NCBI GenBank assembly: GCA_003353825.1 | Contig: PIVW01000123.1 | Span: 1 to 13,051 of the forward strand | DNA length: 13,051 bases | From: Chloroflexota bacterium | GTDB lineage: Bacteria; Chloroflexota; Anaerolineae; J102 | Reading direction: 5' to 3' | Part shown: positions 6,600 to 13,051 of the stretch, piece by piece | How positions within the stretch are numbered: the stretch's first letter is position 1 | How the letters are laid out: every line of letters begins with the position of its first letter | Notes under the pieces: model-generated | Databases searched by the model: none | What the model was told of the DNA's origin: nothing | The model's input: only the letters and a program-made list of their open reading frames with translations | Position numbers and translations under genes: made by a program

Positions 6600-7821
6600 G
6601 TTTTGGCTTTATGTGTCGAAGTGACTTGTAGTCAGGAAACAAGCGTTGTACGTCCCGGTTTCCGATGAGATTGGAAAAGCATGAATAGTCGTTCTTCTCC
6701 CATCGAACTCGACCGGCGATAATGGCTGGAGCGATCTCAAGACGATCCGCAAGTGCTATGACGTCCTCATCCTGGCAAAGATTCAGCAATTGGTGACTTT
6801 CTACCTCCCATACATGATTGGGAATGAGAGTGTTTCTGGCGAACTCGTTGGCTTCGGCTTCTCGCGGATCATCCGAGCTACAAAGCGTATGTTCGATATC
6901 GTCAAAAAACGCCACGTCCTGGTCATGCAGATGGAGATGGACATGAGCCAATTCGTGAGCCAGGGTAAACCAAAAATTATCTAAGCGGTCATATCTCAAT
7001 GTCATGCCAATAACCGGTCTGCCTTCCGGTGATAAGAAGCAAGCGCCATCAAGATAGGTCTTAGGCAGGTGGGGAAGCAAAACGAAATGGATACCCCGTT
7101 CGTACAGCATCTGCGGAACGAGGCGGGCCCCTTCAGAAAAGTAGCTGGCCCGGACCAGCTTGTTGAAGAAGACATCATCAAGAACCTCTGGCCTGAACGC
7201 TGGCAACTCAAGTTTTTGAGCCAGGGCCAATGTTCGCGCCTGCCAAGCTGTTAGGGCGTGTTCATCCACAACTTCACTGGTTCTACGGCAATAAATCGCC
7301 TGGGGCATCTTCGATCCAAAAAGAGCAAATAGGTTGCTCAACAACTCCTCCGAATACTCTTTCGCCGCCGGAAAGCTGCCCTTCCACTCAGGGAAATAAT
7401 TGCATTTGAGCATTTCATTGAATGGATAGCAGCGATAATCATAGCGGGGTGATGCCAGCTTCTTCCCTGGTTCCCGCAATAGAACATCGGCTGGAATGCC
7501 CAGACCTTCGTGAAGTTTGCGAATCATGCTCAGGCTCAGAGGTCGTTTGCGATTGAGGACTTCCGACACCTTGCTTTGGCTACCGATGTAAGCGGCCATA
7601 TCCTTGCGGATTAGCCCCTCCTGGTCCATGCGAAAGAGAATGGCGTCTATCGGATCGGGCGGCGCAATGGGGTAGTGCGCATTTTCGTATTGTTCGACAA
7701 GCGCGGCGAAAAGCTCCAGTTCCTCCTCTTCTTCGGAACCAGGTTCGGCATCCATGAGCCCTTCGATGTAGGCCAATGCTGCTTCATAGTCAGCTTCTGA
7801 TTTGATGATCTTTGCTTTCAT
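6592..7821 (-). CDS. higA: HigA-type antitoxin with Xre HTH and ImmA/IrrE metalloprotease-like domain
   Basis: Protein of 409 residues in three parts. Residues 1-50 are a HigA-like leader rich in Glu (GSEEEEELELF). About 55-115 is an Xre helix-turn-helix (IRKDMAAYIGSQSKVSEVLN, then LSLSMIRKLHEGLGIPADVLL), as in HigA antitoxins. About 180-390 is an ImmA/IrrE (COG2856-like) domain with the zinc motif H289-E290-x-x-H293 inside FTLAHELAHVHLH and the downstream EAEANEFARNTLIP helix. HigA antitoxins are usually about 100-140 residues, so this is the long, metallopeptidase-fused form. It follows higB with a 1-base stop/start overlap (TGATG), the toxin-first order of higBA. It should neutralise HigB and repress the operon; the protease-like domain might cleave a regulator or allow conditional release of the toxin (inference). 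Its stop overlaps the start of the pglZ relic. Confidence 0.9.
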   Translation of the reverse strand: MKAKIIKSEADYEAALAYIEGLMDAEPGSEEEEELELFAALVEQYENAHYPIAPPDPIDAILFRMDQEGLIRKDMAAYIGSQSKVSEVLNRKRPLSLSMIRKLHEGLGIPADVLLREPGKKLASPRYDYRCYPFNEMLKCNYFPEWKGSFPAAKEYSEELLSNLFALFGSKMPQAIYCRRTSEVVDEHALTAWQARTLALAQKLELPAFRPEVLDDVFFNKLVRASYFSEGARLVPQMLYERGIHFVLLPHLPKTYLDGACFLSPEGRPVIGMTLRYDRLDNFWFTLAHELAHVHLHLHDQDVAFFDDIEHTLCSSDDPREAEANEFARNTLIPNHVWEVESHQLLNLCQDEDVIALADRLEIAPAIIAGRVRWEKNDYSCFSNLIGNRDVQRLFPDYKSLRHIKPKHE

Positions 7822-8114
7822 CAGATAGTCTCCGCATCGATTTTGTCATATTCGGCGTGGGTGCCGACAAAGCGGATGTAGACGATCTTCGTGTTGTAAT
7901 GGATTTTCACGATGAGCCGGTAATGATTGCCTTTGATGTTGAAGACAAGACGGTTTCCGGACAAAACATCGGCGCTGCGATAGCATTGGAGGATGTCGTC
8001 CGGCGTTCGCCAATGCGCAGCCTTTGCTTCTGCATACCACGCTCTGAAAGCAGCTTCCGCATCGGCATGCTGTTCCCAGAAGTCTCGTAGCGTTTTTATG
8101 GCAATAACTCTCAT
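7821..8114 (-). CDS. higB: HigB-family mRNA interferase toxin
   Basis: Protein of 97 residues of the HigB/RelE-like toxin family (HigB_toxin type). It begins MRVIAIKTLRDFWEQHADAE and includes the family's AAFRAWYAEAKAAHW, TPDDI, NRLVFNIKGNHYRLIVKI and KIVYIRFVGTHAEYDKID segments; the last contains the conserved H-x-E-Y-D. These toxins cut mRNA on the ribosome. The open frame extends 21 codons further upstream to 8177, but homology begins at ATG 8114, and the extension would run through the promoter and operators, so 8114 is chosen. The -10 box lies only four bases before this ATG, so the message may be leaderless. The stop shares its last base with the higA start. The pair sits between pglX and the pglZ relic, in the same direction as the BREX genes. 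Confidence 0.9.
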   Translation of the reverse strand: MRVIAIKTLRDFWEQHADAEAAFRAWYAEAKAAHWRTPDDILQCYRSADVLSGNRLVFNIKGNHYRLIVKIHYNTKIVYIRFVGTHAEYDKIDAETI

Positions 8115-8118
8115 GTTT

Positions 8119-8147
8119 AGTATATTCCCGAAATGGGAATTAATCAA
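8119..8147 (-). promoter_or_regulatory. higBA promoter
   Basis: On the minus strand TTGATT (8147-8142) is followed after exactly 17 bases by TATACT (8124-8119), a good sigma70-type match. The higB ATG begins at 8114, so initiation would fall at or just after the start codon. This makes higBA independent of pglX transcription. Confidence 0.65.
8124..8140. promoter_or_regulatory. Palindromic operator candidate O1
   Basis: ATTCCC-GAAAT-GGGAAT is a perfect 6-bp inverted repeat with a 5-base spacer that fills the gap between the -35 and -10 boxes of the higBA promoter. A bound HigA dimer would block RNA polymerase, matching the autoregulation usual in this family. Confidence 0.65.
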
Positions 8148-8155
8148 TAATGAAC

Positions 8156-8171
8156 ATTCCTTTTGGGGAAT
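8156..8171. promoter_or_regulatory. Palindromic operator candidate O2
   Basis: ATTCC-N6-GGAAT resembles the O1 palindrome and lies about three helical turns upstream of it (centres about 31 bases apart), just before the -35 box. Two similar sites at this spacing suggest cooperative binding of the HigA repressor or the HigBA complex. Confidence 0.55.
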
Positions 8172-8195
8172 ATCCACTCGCTTTGCGTGAAATGC

Positions 8196-11100
8196 TTATT
8201 TACTCAACCCCGCCACCTTCTTCAAAGCCGAGCCAAACTTGTTGTAGTTCACCTTGACGCCGTCATCCAGATCGATCTCCAGGCGCCGGGTGGCCAGAGG
8301 AAACAATACCTCATCTTCGTACTCACGTAGTTCCTTGAGCACTTTATCCAGCTTGTCGATATCTCGCAATGCGGCGGTTTTTTCCCGCTGCGGGGCGGAG
8401 GCGCTGATGCTGACCGCCTCCAACTGGGCTTTGCGGGCCGTGAGCTTGGCCCGGAACTCACGCAGGTAGTCGTTGAGCACCACCGAGACCGTGTCCGGGC
8501 GGTAGCGGTGCATGTAGATGAGGGCATTGAAGTTACCCTTGGGTGAGGAAAACAGCCAGTAGATGGGTCGTTTCTTATAAGTCTTAACATGATGGCCGTA
8601 GAACTCACGCAGGAAGTAGTTGCGGATGTCCCTGCCCAGAGTGTTCTCGATGAAGGCCAGGTTCTCCTCATAGTGTTCCTCGCCGAAGGTGATGCGCAGG
8701 AACTTTTTGAAGCGGTCCACGATGTCATCTTCGAACCAGTTGCCGTCCAGCATGGGGATGGCGTTATCCTTGTCGGGCAGGAAGGTAGGGTATGGAACCT
8801 GGCGGAGATAGTCTTCCAAAGTCTCACCTTGATTGGCCAGGATGAGGCCGGGCTTGTCCAGCGAATAGCGCCCGAACATACAGCCCACTGCGTAGCTGAT
8901 GAACTCGCGCATGGTGTCCGCCAGCAGCAATTTCTCCAACTCCTCCTCGCTTTTGTTGCCGCTGTAGCGATAGCAGGGATTGCAGGTTAGCGTGATTTCC
9001 TCCAGCGGCAAGTCGAGGGTTAGTTCTTCCTGCAAGCCGTAGGCCTCGATGATAATGCGGTTGCTCTCCTCCTCCAGCTGCTGCATTTCGTCGGTCATGT
9101 CTTGCCAATGCGCGCACAGGGCGACATAGGTGGCGGCCAGGGTCGATTGACGAAATTCCGGGCGCAGAAAGGGGAGGGTGGTAAAGTCCCAGGAGGTTTC
9201 GTAAGCGTCCCAGTCGGATTTGGAAATTCTAATGCATAGTATGGTGCTTGAATGCACCTTCTCGTTTTTCCATACAAGGAATTTCCTGACATCGCCAGTC
9301 GTAAAATTCAGAGTTGGACATAGTATTTTAGCGATATCTTTTGTTATAATTGAATTTAAGCTACCCAAAATCATCTCAATCGTCAATGAGTCATTTTCAG
9401 CAGAGAAGATTCCAGAACCACCTTGATCGAAGAGAAAACCCTCAGGCATGTATCGAACGGCAAATCCGCTACTAGAAACTACCGTCCACGTCAACCCAGA
9501 TCTGAAGTATTTGTCTTTGTTTCTTAGATTGGCCTTGTTTTTATGCAAATCTCTACCATCGTTCTCATAGTTGATTATAAAGTCATGATTGCCATACCAT
9601 CGCCGAAATGATCCACCTTTGGCGATCGGAAACCACTTATGCATAGGAGAAGAAGAGTAAGAGAGATCAACGTTTTTCACCTCAAACCAGCGTCGCAGAA
9701 AAAGCTCGATATTACCACCTGTATCCAAACCTTTTACTGCCCTATTTCCCACCTTTTTAGACACGTCAAATAGGGTGAAGAATGCACCAATAGCCCAATA
9801 CGCAATCGGCGCGCCGGGGATCTTCTTGAAGTCGGCGGCGGAGGCGCGGTAGAACCAGCCGCAGTCGGGGTTGCCGATCGCCTCCAATGTTTTCGGTGCT
9901 TGGTTGTCAGCTCCCCTGAAATCGGACAGGCGCACATAACCTCCTTTGAAATCTGGATGGTGGGCATTTTCAAGCGTGAAGGTACAAATGGGCACAGTCG
10001 CTCCCGCAAAGCCAGAGTATTCAAGTTGGATGAGGGACGTGATAGTTTTTCGGTCGATCAGAAAGTTTCGAATCTTCTCATATGACGAAATGAACATCCA
10101 CACAAATGGCGTCATGAAACCTAATTGCCCTTTTGGCAAAGTCAATTCAGTATTCCTGACGATGAATGCCGAAAACAAGTCAGATTTGACATCCTTGTAG
10201 TCGCTATTCAAAAAACTCTTCAGGCGTGCATTGGCGTTACTGCTACCCATGTACGGCGGATTAGCAATCACTAAATGGTAGTTTCGAGCTAGGTACTCAG
10301 CCTGTCTCAGTGCTTGTCCCAACCGTTCGCGTCGCTCAACTACCACCCAATCGCCCTGGCTGGGGTCCTTTTCCGTTTTCATGCGGCTGCGAAAAGCTGC
10401 TATCTGCTCCACCGAGAGCAATGGGCGCAATAACGAACCGAAGTTGTCGGCTTCGACGAACAAGTTCAGGTCGTGCAGCACATCTGCGCGAAGATGAGCT
10501 TTGTCTTCTTTGCGAGCCTTGGTTTTCTGAGACAGCACAGCAACCATTTCATCGACTTCCGAATGGATTTCAGCCTCGTTGAACTCGATAGGCTGCAACA
10601 CGATGATGTTGGGGCGCACATCTCGCCGGAAAAAACGGCGGTCCCGCTCTCGCGCCTTCATGGTCAGGGCAAATGCCGCCAGCGCACCCGCACGCTCATC
10701 GATCTCCATGCCGTACAGGTTATTTTCCAGGATCAGCCGGGGGATGTCGGGTGGGTTGTAGCCCTCCTCCTCGTACATGGCGTAGAGTAGGTCAAAGGCA
10801 TAGGTCAGCATGTGGCCGGACCCCACCGCCGGGTCGCACACCCGCAGTTCCTCCGGTGACCCGACCCTCAGGTAGTCACTCTCCTCCTGCTCCGGCTTGA
10901 TGTAATAAGGCATTTGCTCGGCCAACCGGGAGTGGGGGCGGTTGAGCATCCACAAACGGCCCAGCGAGTTCTCCGCCAGGTAGCGGACGATCCAGTGTGG
11001 CGTAAACAGCTGCGTCACCGCCGGGATGTCCTCCGGTGCTATCTTCTTCTTCGAGGCGAGGACGGCATCCTTCTTCTCTGAAATATAGAACTGGTACAGC

Positions 11101-11705
11101 CAGCCGATCACCTCTACATCCTGGCAAGCTTCCGGCGTCAGCGCCTCGCGCGTGGCTTGCAGGATCGAACCGGCTGAAAGCAAATCGTCAGGCATCAGCA
11201 ACTCGGTGTAGTCTTCGATACGCTCGAACATGAAGGGCATCACCCGGTGGTAGCCGTTGCATGCGCCCACCAGCAGCAGGCGGTAGGCTTCCTGCTGTGG
11301 GTCAGGCGAGGGCAGACGTCCGTTCAACAACCCCAAAACGGTCTCCCTGTCCACAGGCAGGTCCGGGTCGATGTAGCCCTGCTTGGCTTCCTGCAGGATC
11401 TCCGGTTGGGTATACGCCTCGCCCGCCGCTGAGGTCGCTGGCGAGACCACGCCCATGCGCGTGTAGCGGTTTACGTCCATGTAGCGCAACGCGCAGAAGC
11501 GGTTGAACCAGGTGTAGGCCACGCGTTCGACCACAACTTCTCGGGAGCTTGCCTCGATCTCGTGCTTCAGTTCGGCTATGGCCTCGGCGCGGGCGCGCAG
11601 GTCGGCGCTGTCGGTGCGTAGGACGCGGGTCAACTTGGCATTAACCTGTTCTTGCAGTTGCCGTCTGGTGTTTTGGGCGAATTTTTCCAGGGGTTTGGTG
11701 TTCAT
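8196..11705 (-). CDS. pglX: PglX, BREX-1 adenine-specific DNA methyltransferase
   Basis: PglX, 1,169 residues, the usual length for BREX-1. It is the N6-adenine methyltransferase that marks host DNA at a non-palindromic site so that BREX can tell self from phage. The N-terminus (MNTKPLEKFAQNTRRQL) is canonical. Methyltransferase motif I is DPAVGSGHML (D291-G297, SAM binding) and motif IV is NPPYMG (N482-Y485, catalytic). The region after motif IV, about 540-840, holds the expected target-recognition part; its DNA (about 9200-10250) is visibly more AT-rich than either side, as if exchanged. The C-terminal part (about 1060-1169) is conserved, with YWLFSSPKGNFNALIYMHRY and the DLDDGVKVNYNKFG tail. 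The start overlaps the brxC stop in an ATGA (11702-11705), so the two are translationally coupled. No frameshift or stop is seen, so it looks functional. Confidence 0.96.
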   Translation of the reverse strand: MNTKPLEKFAQNTRRQLQEQVNAKLTRVLRTDSADLRARAEAIAELKHEIEASSREVVVERVAYTWFNRFCALRYMDVNRYTRMGVVSPATSAAGEAYTQPEILQEAKQGYIDPDLPVDRETVLGLLNGRLPSPDPQQEAYRLLLVGACNGYHRVMPFMFERIEDYTELLMPDDLLSAGSILQATREALTPEACQDVEVIGWLYQFYISEKKDAVLASKKKIAPEDIPAVTQLFTPHWIVRYLAENSLGRLWMLNRPHSRLAEQMPYYIKPEQEESDYLRVGSPEELRVCDPAVGSGHMLTYAFDLLYAMYEEEGYNPPDIPRLILENNLYGMEIDERAGALAAFALTMKARERDRRFFRRDVRPNIIVLQPIEFNEAEIHSEVDEMVAVLSQKTKARKEDKAHLRADVLHDLNLFVEADNFGSLLRPLLSVEQIAAFRSRMKTEKDPSQGDWVVVERRERLGQALRQAEYLARNYHLVIANPPYMGSSNANARLKSFLNSDYKDVKSDLFSAFIVRNTELTLPKGQLGFMTPFVWMFISSYEKIRNFLIDRKTITSLIQLEYSGFAGATVPICTFTLENAHHPDFKGGYVRLSDFRGADNQAPKTLEAIGNPDCGWFYRASAADFKKIPGAPIAYWAIGAFFTLFDVSKKVGNRAVKGLDTGGNIELFLRRWFEVKNVDLSYSSSPMHKWFPIAKGGSFRRWYGNHDFIINYENDGRDLHKNKANLRNKDKYFRSGLTWTVVSSSGFAVRYMPEGFLFDQGGSGIFSAENDSLTIEMILGSLNSIITKDIAKILCPTLNFTTGDVRKFLVWKNEKVHSSTILCIRISKSDWDAYETSWDFTTLPFLRPEFRQSTLAATYVALCAHWQDMTDEMQQLEEESNRIIIEAYGLQEELTLDLPLEEITLTCNPCYRYSGNKSEEELEKLLLADTMREFISYAVGCMFGRYSLDKPGLILANQGETLEDYLRQVPYPTFLPDKDNAIPMLDGNWFEDDIVDRFKKFLRITFGEEHYEENLAFIENTLGRDIRNYFLREFYGHHVKTYKKRPIYWLFSSPKGNFNALIYMHRYRPDTVSVVLNDYLREFRAKLTARKAQLEAVSISASAPQREKTAALRDIDKLDKVLKELREYEDEVLFPLATRRLEIDLDDGVKVNYNKFGSALKKVAGLSK

Positions 11706-12979
11706 ATCTGTACGCGCTTGCCGTTATTGATGACCTGCATCATCGCTTGTTTGAGCGCTTTAAGGTAGGTGTCAACATCGGCTTCATCGGCAAGCCAGGC
11801 TCTTTTGAATGATACAGAGATGGCGCTCTTTGGCACATACTCTACTTTCGTTTCTCCCAATGGACTGTCACCACCGCCAATGGGAGGATACTCCCCCTCT
11901 GGTGTTCCCCTCGATGCCGCTTGGGCCCAGGTGGTCATCCGATGCAGCAGGTCTGAGTATTGGTTATTATCGAAGCTAAAGAGTGTGTCGGTGATGACGG
12001 CGATTAGGAATTGCCGATCGATGGTTTGCTTTACCTGGACGAACGACTCCTGCAATTGAAGCCGTTGCTTAGGTGTCAGATCGCCGAACTCGGCCATGCC
12101 GGTCAATCGCTCCCAGCGCTCATCGATCGCTCTAACAGCCTGCTCTTTTTCGGTCAACACTTTTGACTCTACCTTGCTCCGTAACTCAGACAGTAGAGAC
12201 TTCACCTGCATCATGCGGTTTCCGTTATAACAGGCAGGATCATCCATCAACAGCTTAATCTCCGCAGCCTCATCGCCCTTTACGTGAGAAAAATTCGGCT
12301 CCTGAGTTTCCAGATATTGCCGAGCTTCGTCATAAATCTGGCGTTGAGATCCGCTCATGAAACGAAAGATGGGATCGATGACCCCCTCCTTGGCGTCCAG
12401 TAACCGGTCCTCATACGTGCGCAATTCAGTTAGATAGAAGGTATAGGACTTGCCTGTGACTTCACCTAGCTTGCTAATGGGCTCATCTAGTGCGCCCAAG
12501 AAAGGATAACGGCCTGACTGTTGTTGTTGTTCAGCAAGGTCATCCAGCAGTGCGTAGAGCGCCTCCGCTGTCTCTTTACCAAGGCCCTTGGCTTCATTTG
12601 CCAGGGGCGGTCTGTCAAAAAACTCAGAATAGAATTCTTTGAGGTGACGCACCTGCGCAGGTGTGAAGTCAATTTGGGGCTGCAGAATCAAATTGGTGTA
12701 GCCATGAGTGTTTTGTAACGCCCGCTCTAACTCGTCTCCCTCCAGGATATTGCTGTCCCGCTGCACCTCGACTTTACCCCTGGCAATGAGTTTGGCAAGG
12801 ATGCACTGGATGGCGGCCAGATACCAACCATAAGGTTTGTGCTCGAAATGCCTTACCAGCGATTGCAGGGTCGTGCGCAGACCAGTACGATTTTCGGATT
12901 GGATAGCGGCCAGCATCTCCTGCTCTGCCTCACTAAACCTATATTTCGCAGTTTCTGAGAAAGAAATCGAGCAGCGCAT
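11702..12979 (-). CDS. brxC: brxC, C-terminal third only; 5' part missing or disrupted
   Basis: The C-terminal part of BrxC, the large P-loop ATPase of BREX (about 1,100-1,200 residues when whole). From about residue 17 the sequence follows the family: RFSEAEQEML, RTTLQSLV..FEHKPYGW, LAKLIARGKVEV, then FFDRPPLANEAKGLGKET, ending in ISVSFKRAWLADEADVDTYL and GKRVQI. The Walker-type ATPase domain would be upstream and is absent. The open stretch has an ATG at 12979, but it lacks a Shine-Dalgarno and is not a BrxC start. Upstream in this frame there are stops at 13031-13033 (TAG) and 13043-13045 (TAA), so the gene is not simply cut by the window edge: it is frameshifted, carries a nonsense mutation, or was joined here to other DNA. 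A short protein of 425 residues may still be translated and coupled to pglX. Without the ATPase part the system might be defective unless brxC is supplied otherwise. Confidence 0.85.
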   Translation of the reverse strand: MRCSISFSETAKYRFSEAEQEMLAAIQSENRTGLRTTLQSLVRHFEHKPYGWYLAAIQCILAKLIARGKVEVQRDSNILEGDELERALQNTHGYTNLILQPQIDFTPAQVRHLKEFYSEFFDRPPLANEAKGLGKETAEALYALLDDLAEQQQQSGRYPFLGALDEPISKLGEVTGKSYTFYLTELRTYEDRLLDAKEGVIDPIFRFMSGSQRQIYDEARQYLETQEPNFSHVKGDEAAEIKLLMDDPACYNGNRMMQVKSLLSELRSKVESKVLTEKEQAVRAIDERWERLTGMAEFGDLTPKQRLQLQESFVQVKQTIDRQFLIAVITDTLFSFDNNQYSDLLHRMTTWAQAASRGTPEGEYPPIGGGDSPLGETKVEYVPKSAISVSFKRAWLADEADVDTYLKALKQAMMQVINNGKRVQI

Positions 12980-13051
12980 GAAAAATAACCCGAAAGTATT
13001 AGTGGATTCTGACGAATACTTGTTCTCAGCCTATCTGAAGCATTAGTCACC

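Noticed and set aside
8115..8177. 21-codon N-terminal extension of higB
   Set aside because: HigB homology begins at MRVIAIKTL (8114), and the extension covers the promoter and both operator palindromes.
12978..13046. Short plus-strand frame starting MKNNPKVLVDSDEYLF
   Set aside because: It reads like protein but is only 22 codons, has no ribosome-binding site and runs opposite to the brxC end; not enough to call.
1..13051. CRISPR array or complete insertion sequence
   Set aside because: No regularly spaced repeats and no transposase gene are visible anywhere in the window.

Overview
The window holds the distal part of a BREX type 1 phage-defence locus. All its core genes are on the minus strand, so they read from the right edge to the left: the C-terminal third of brxC (11702-12979), pglX (8196-11705), pglZ (2984-5473) and brxL (916-2973). 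The canonical BREX-1 order is brxA-brxB-brxC-pglX-pglZ-brxL; brxA, brxB and most of brxC are not visible. The brxC reading frame is closed by two stops just inside the right edge, so brxC is broken, frameshifted or joined to unrelated DNA there.

The pglX-pglZ junction is heavily rearranged. Between the two genes lie (i) a toxin-first higB-higA type II toxin-antitoxin pair on the minus strand, with its own promoter and two palindromic operator candidates; (ii) a 65-codon relic in which the first 57 codons of a divergent second pglZ run into a tail that looks like the last codons of a pglX; and (iii) a plus-strand UPF0175 antitoxin / DUF3368 PIN-toxin pair. A perfect 54-bp direct repeat, from the pglZ 5' ends, lies on either side of the UPF0175/DUF3368 pair. 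The simplest reading is that two related BREX loci, or a tandem duplication, once coexisted and collapsed by deletion, leaving a scar and two addiction modules inside the defence operon.

The left end (1-915) looks like a mobile-element or island boundary. It holds repeats with an inverted pair (1-115), an HU/IHF-like gene interrupted by an amber stop (311-571, minus) and a tRNA-Arg(CCU)-like gene whose 3' two-thirds are canonical but whose 5' arm is degenerate (677-751, minus). Defence islands often sit beside tRNA genes.

Functionally, PglX is the predicted adenine methyltransferase that marks host DNA, PglZ the alkaline-phosphatase-fold partner, BrxC a large ATPase and BrxL the AAA+ effector. 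Here BrxL ends in a domain resembling the phospholipase-D-like MIT C-terminal domain of eukaryotic MITD1, not a Lon protease domain. The toxin-antitoxin pairs may stabilise or guard the locus (inference).

The organism is a bacterium of moderate-to-high GC. The tRNA and the HU-like protein would fit a proteobacterium, perhaps a gammaproteobacterium, but this cannot be fixed from the window alone.
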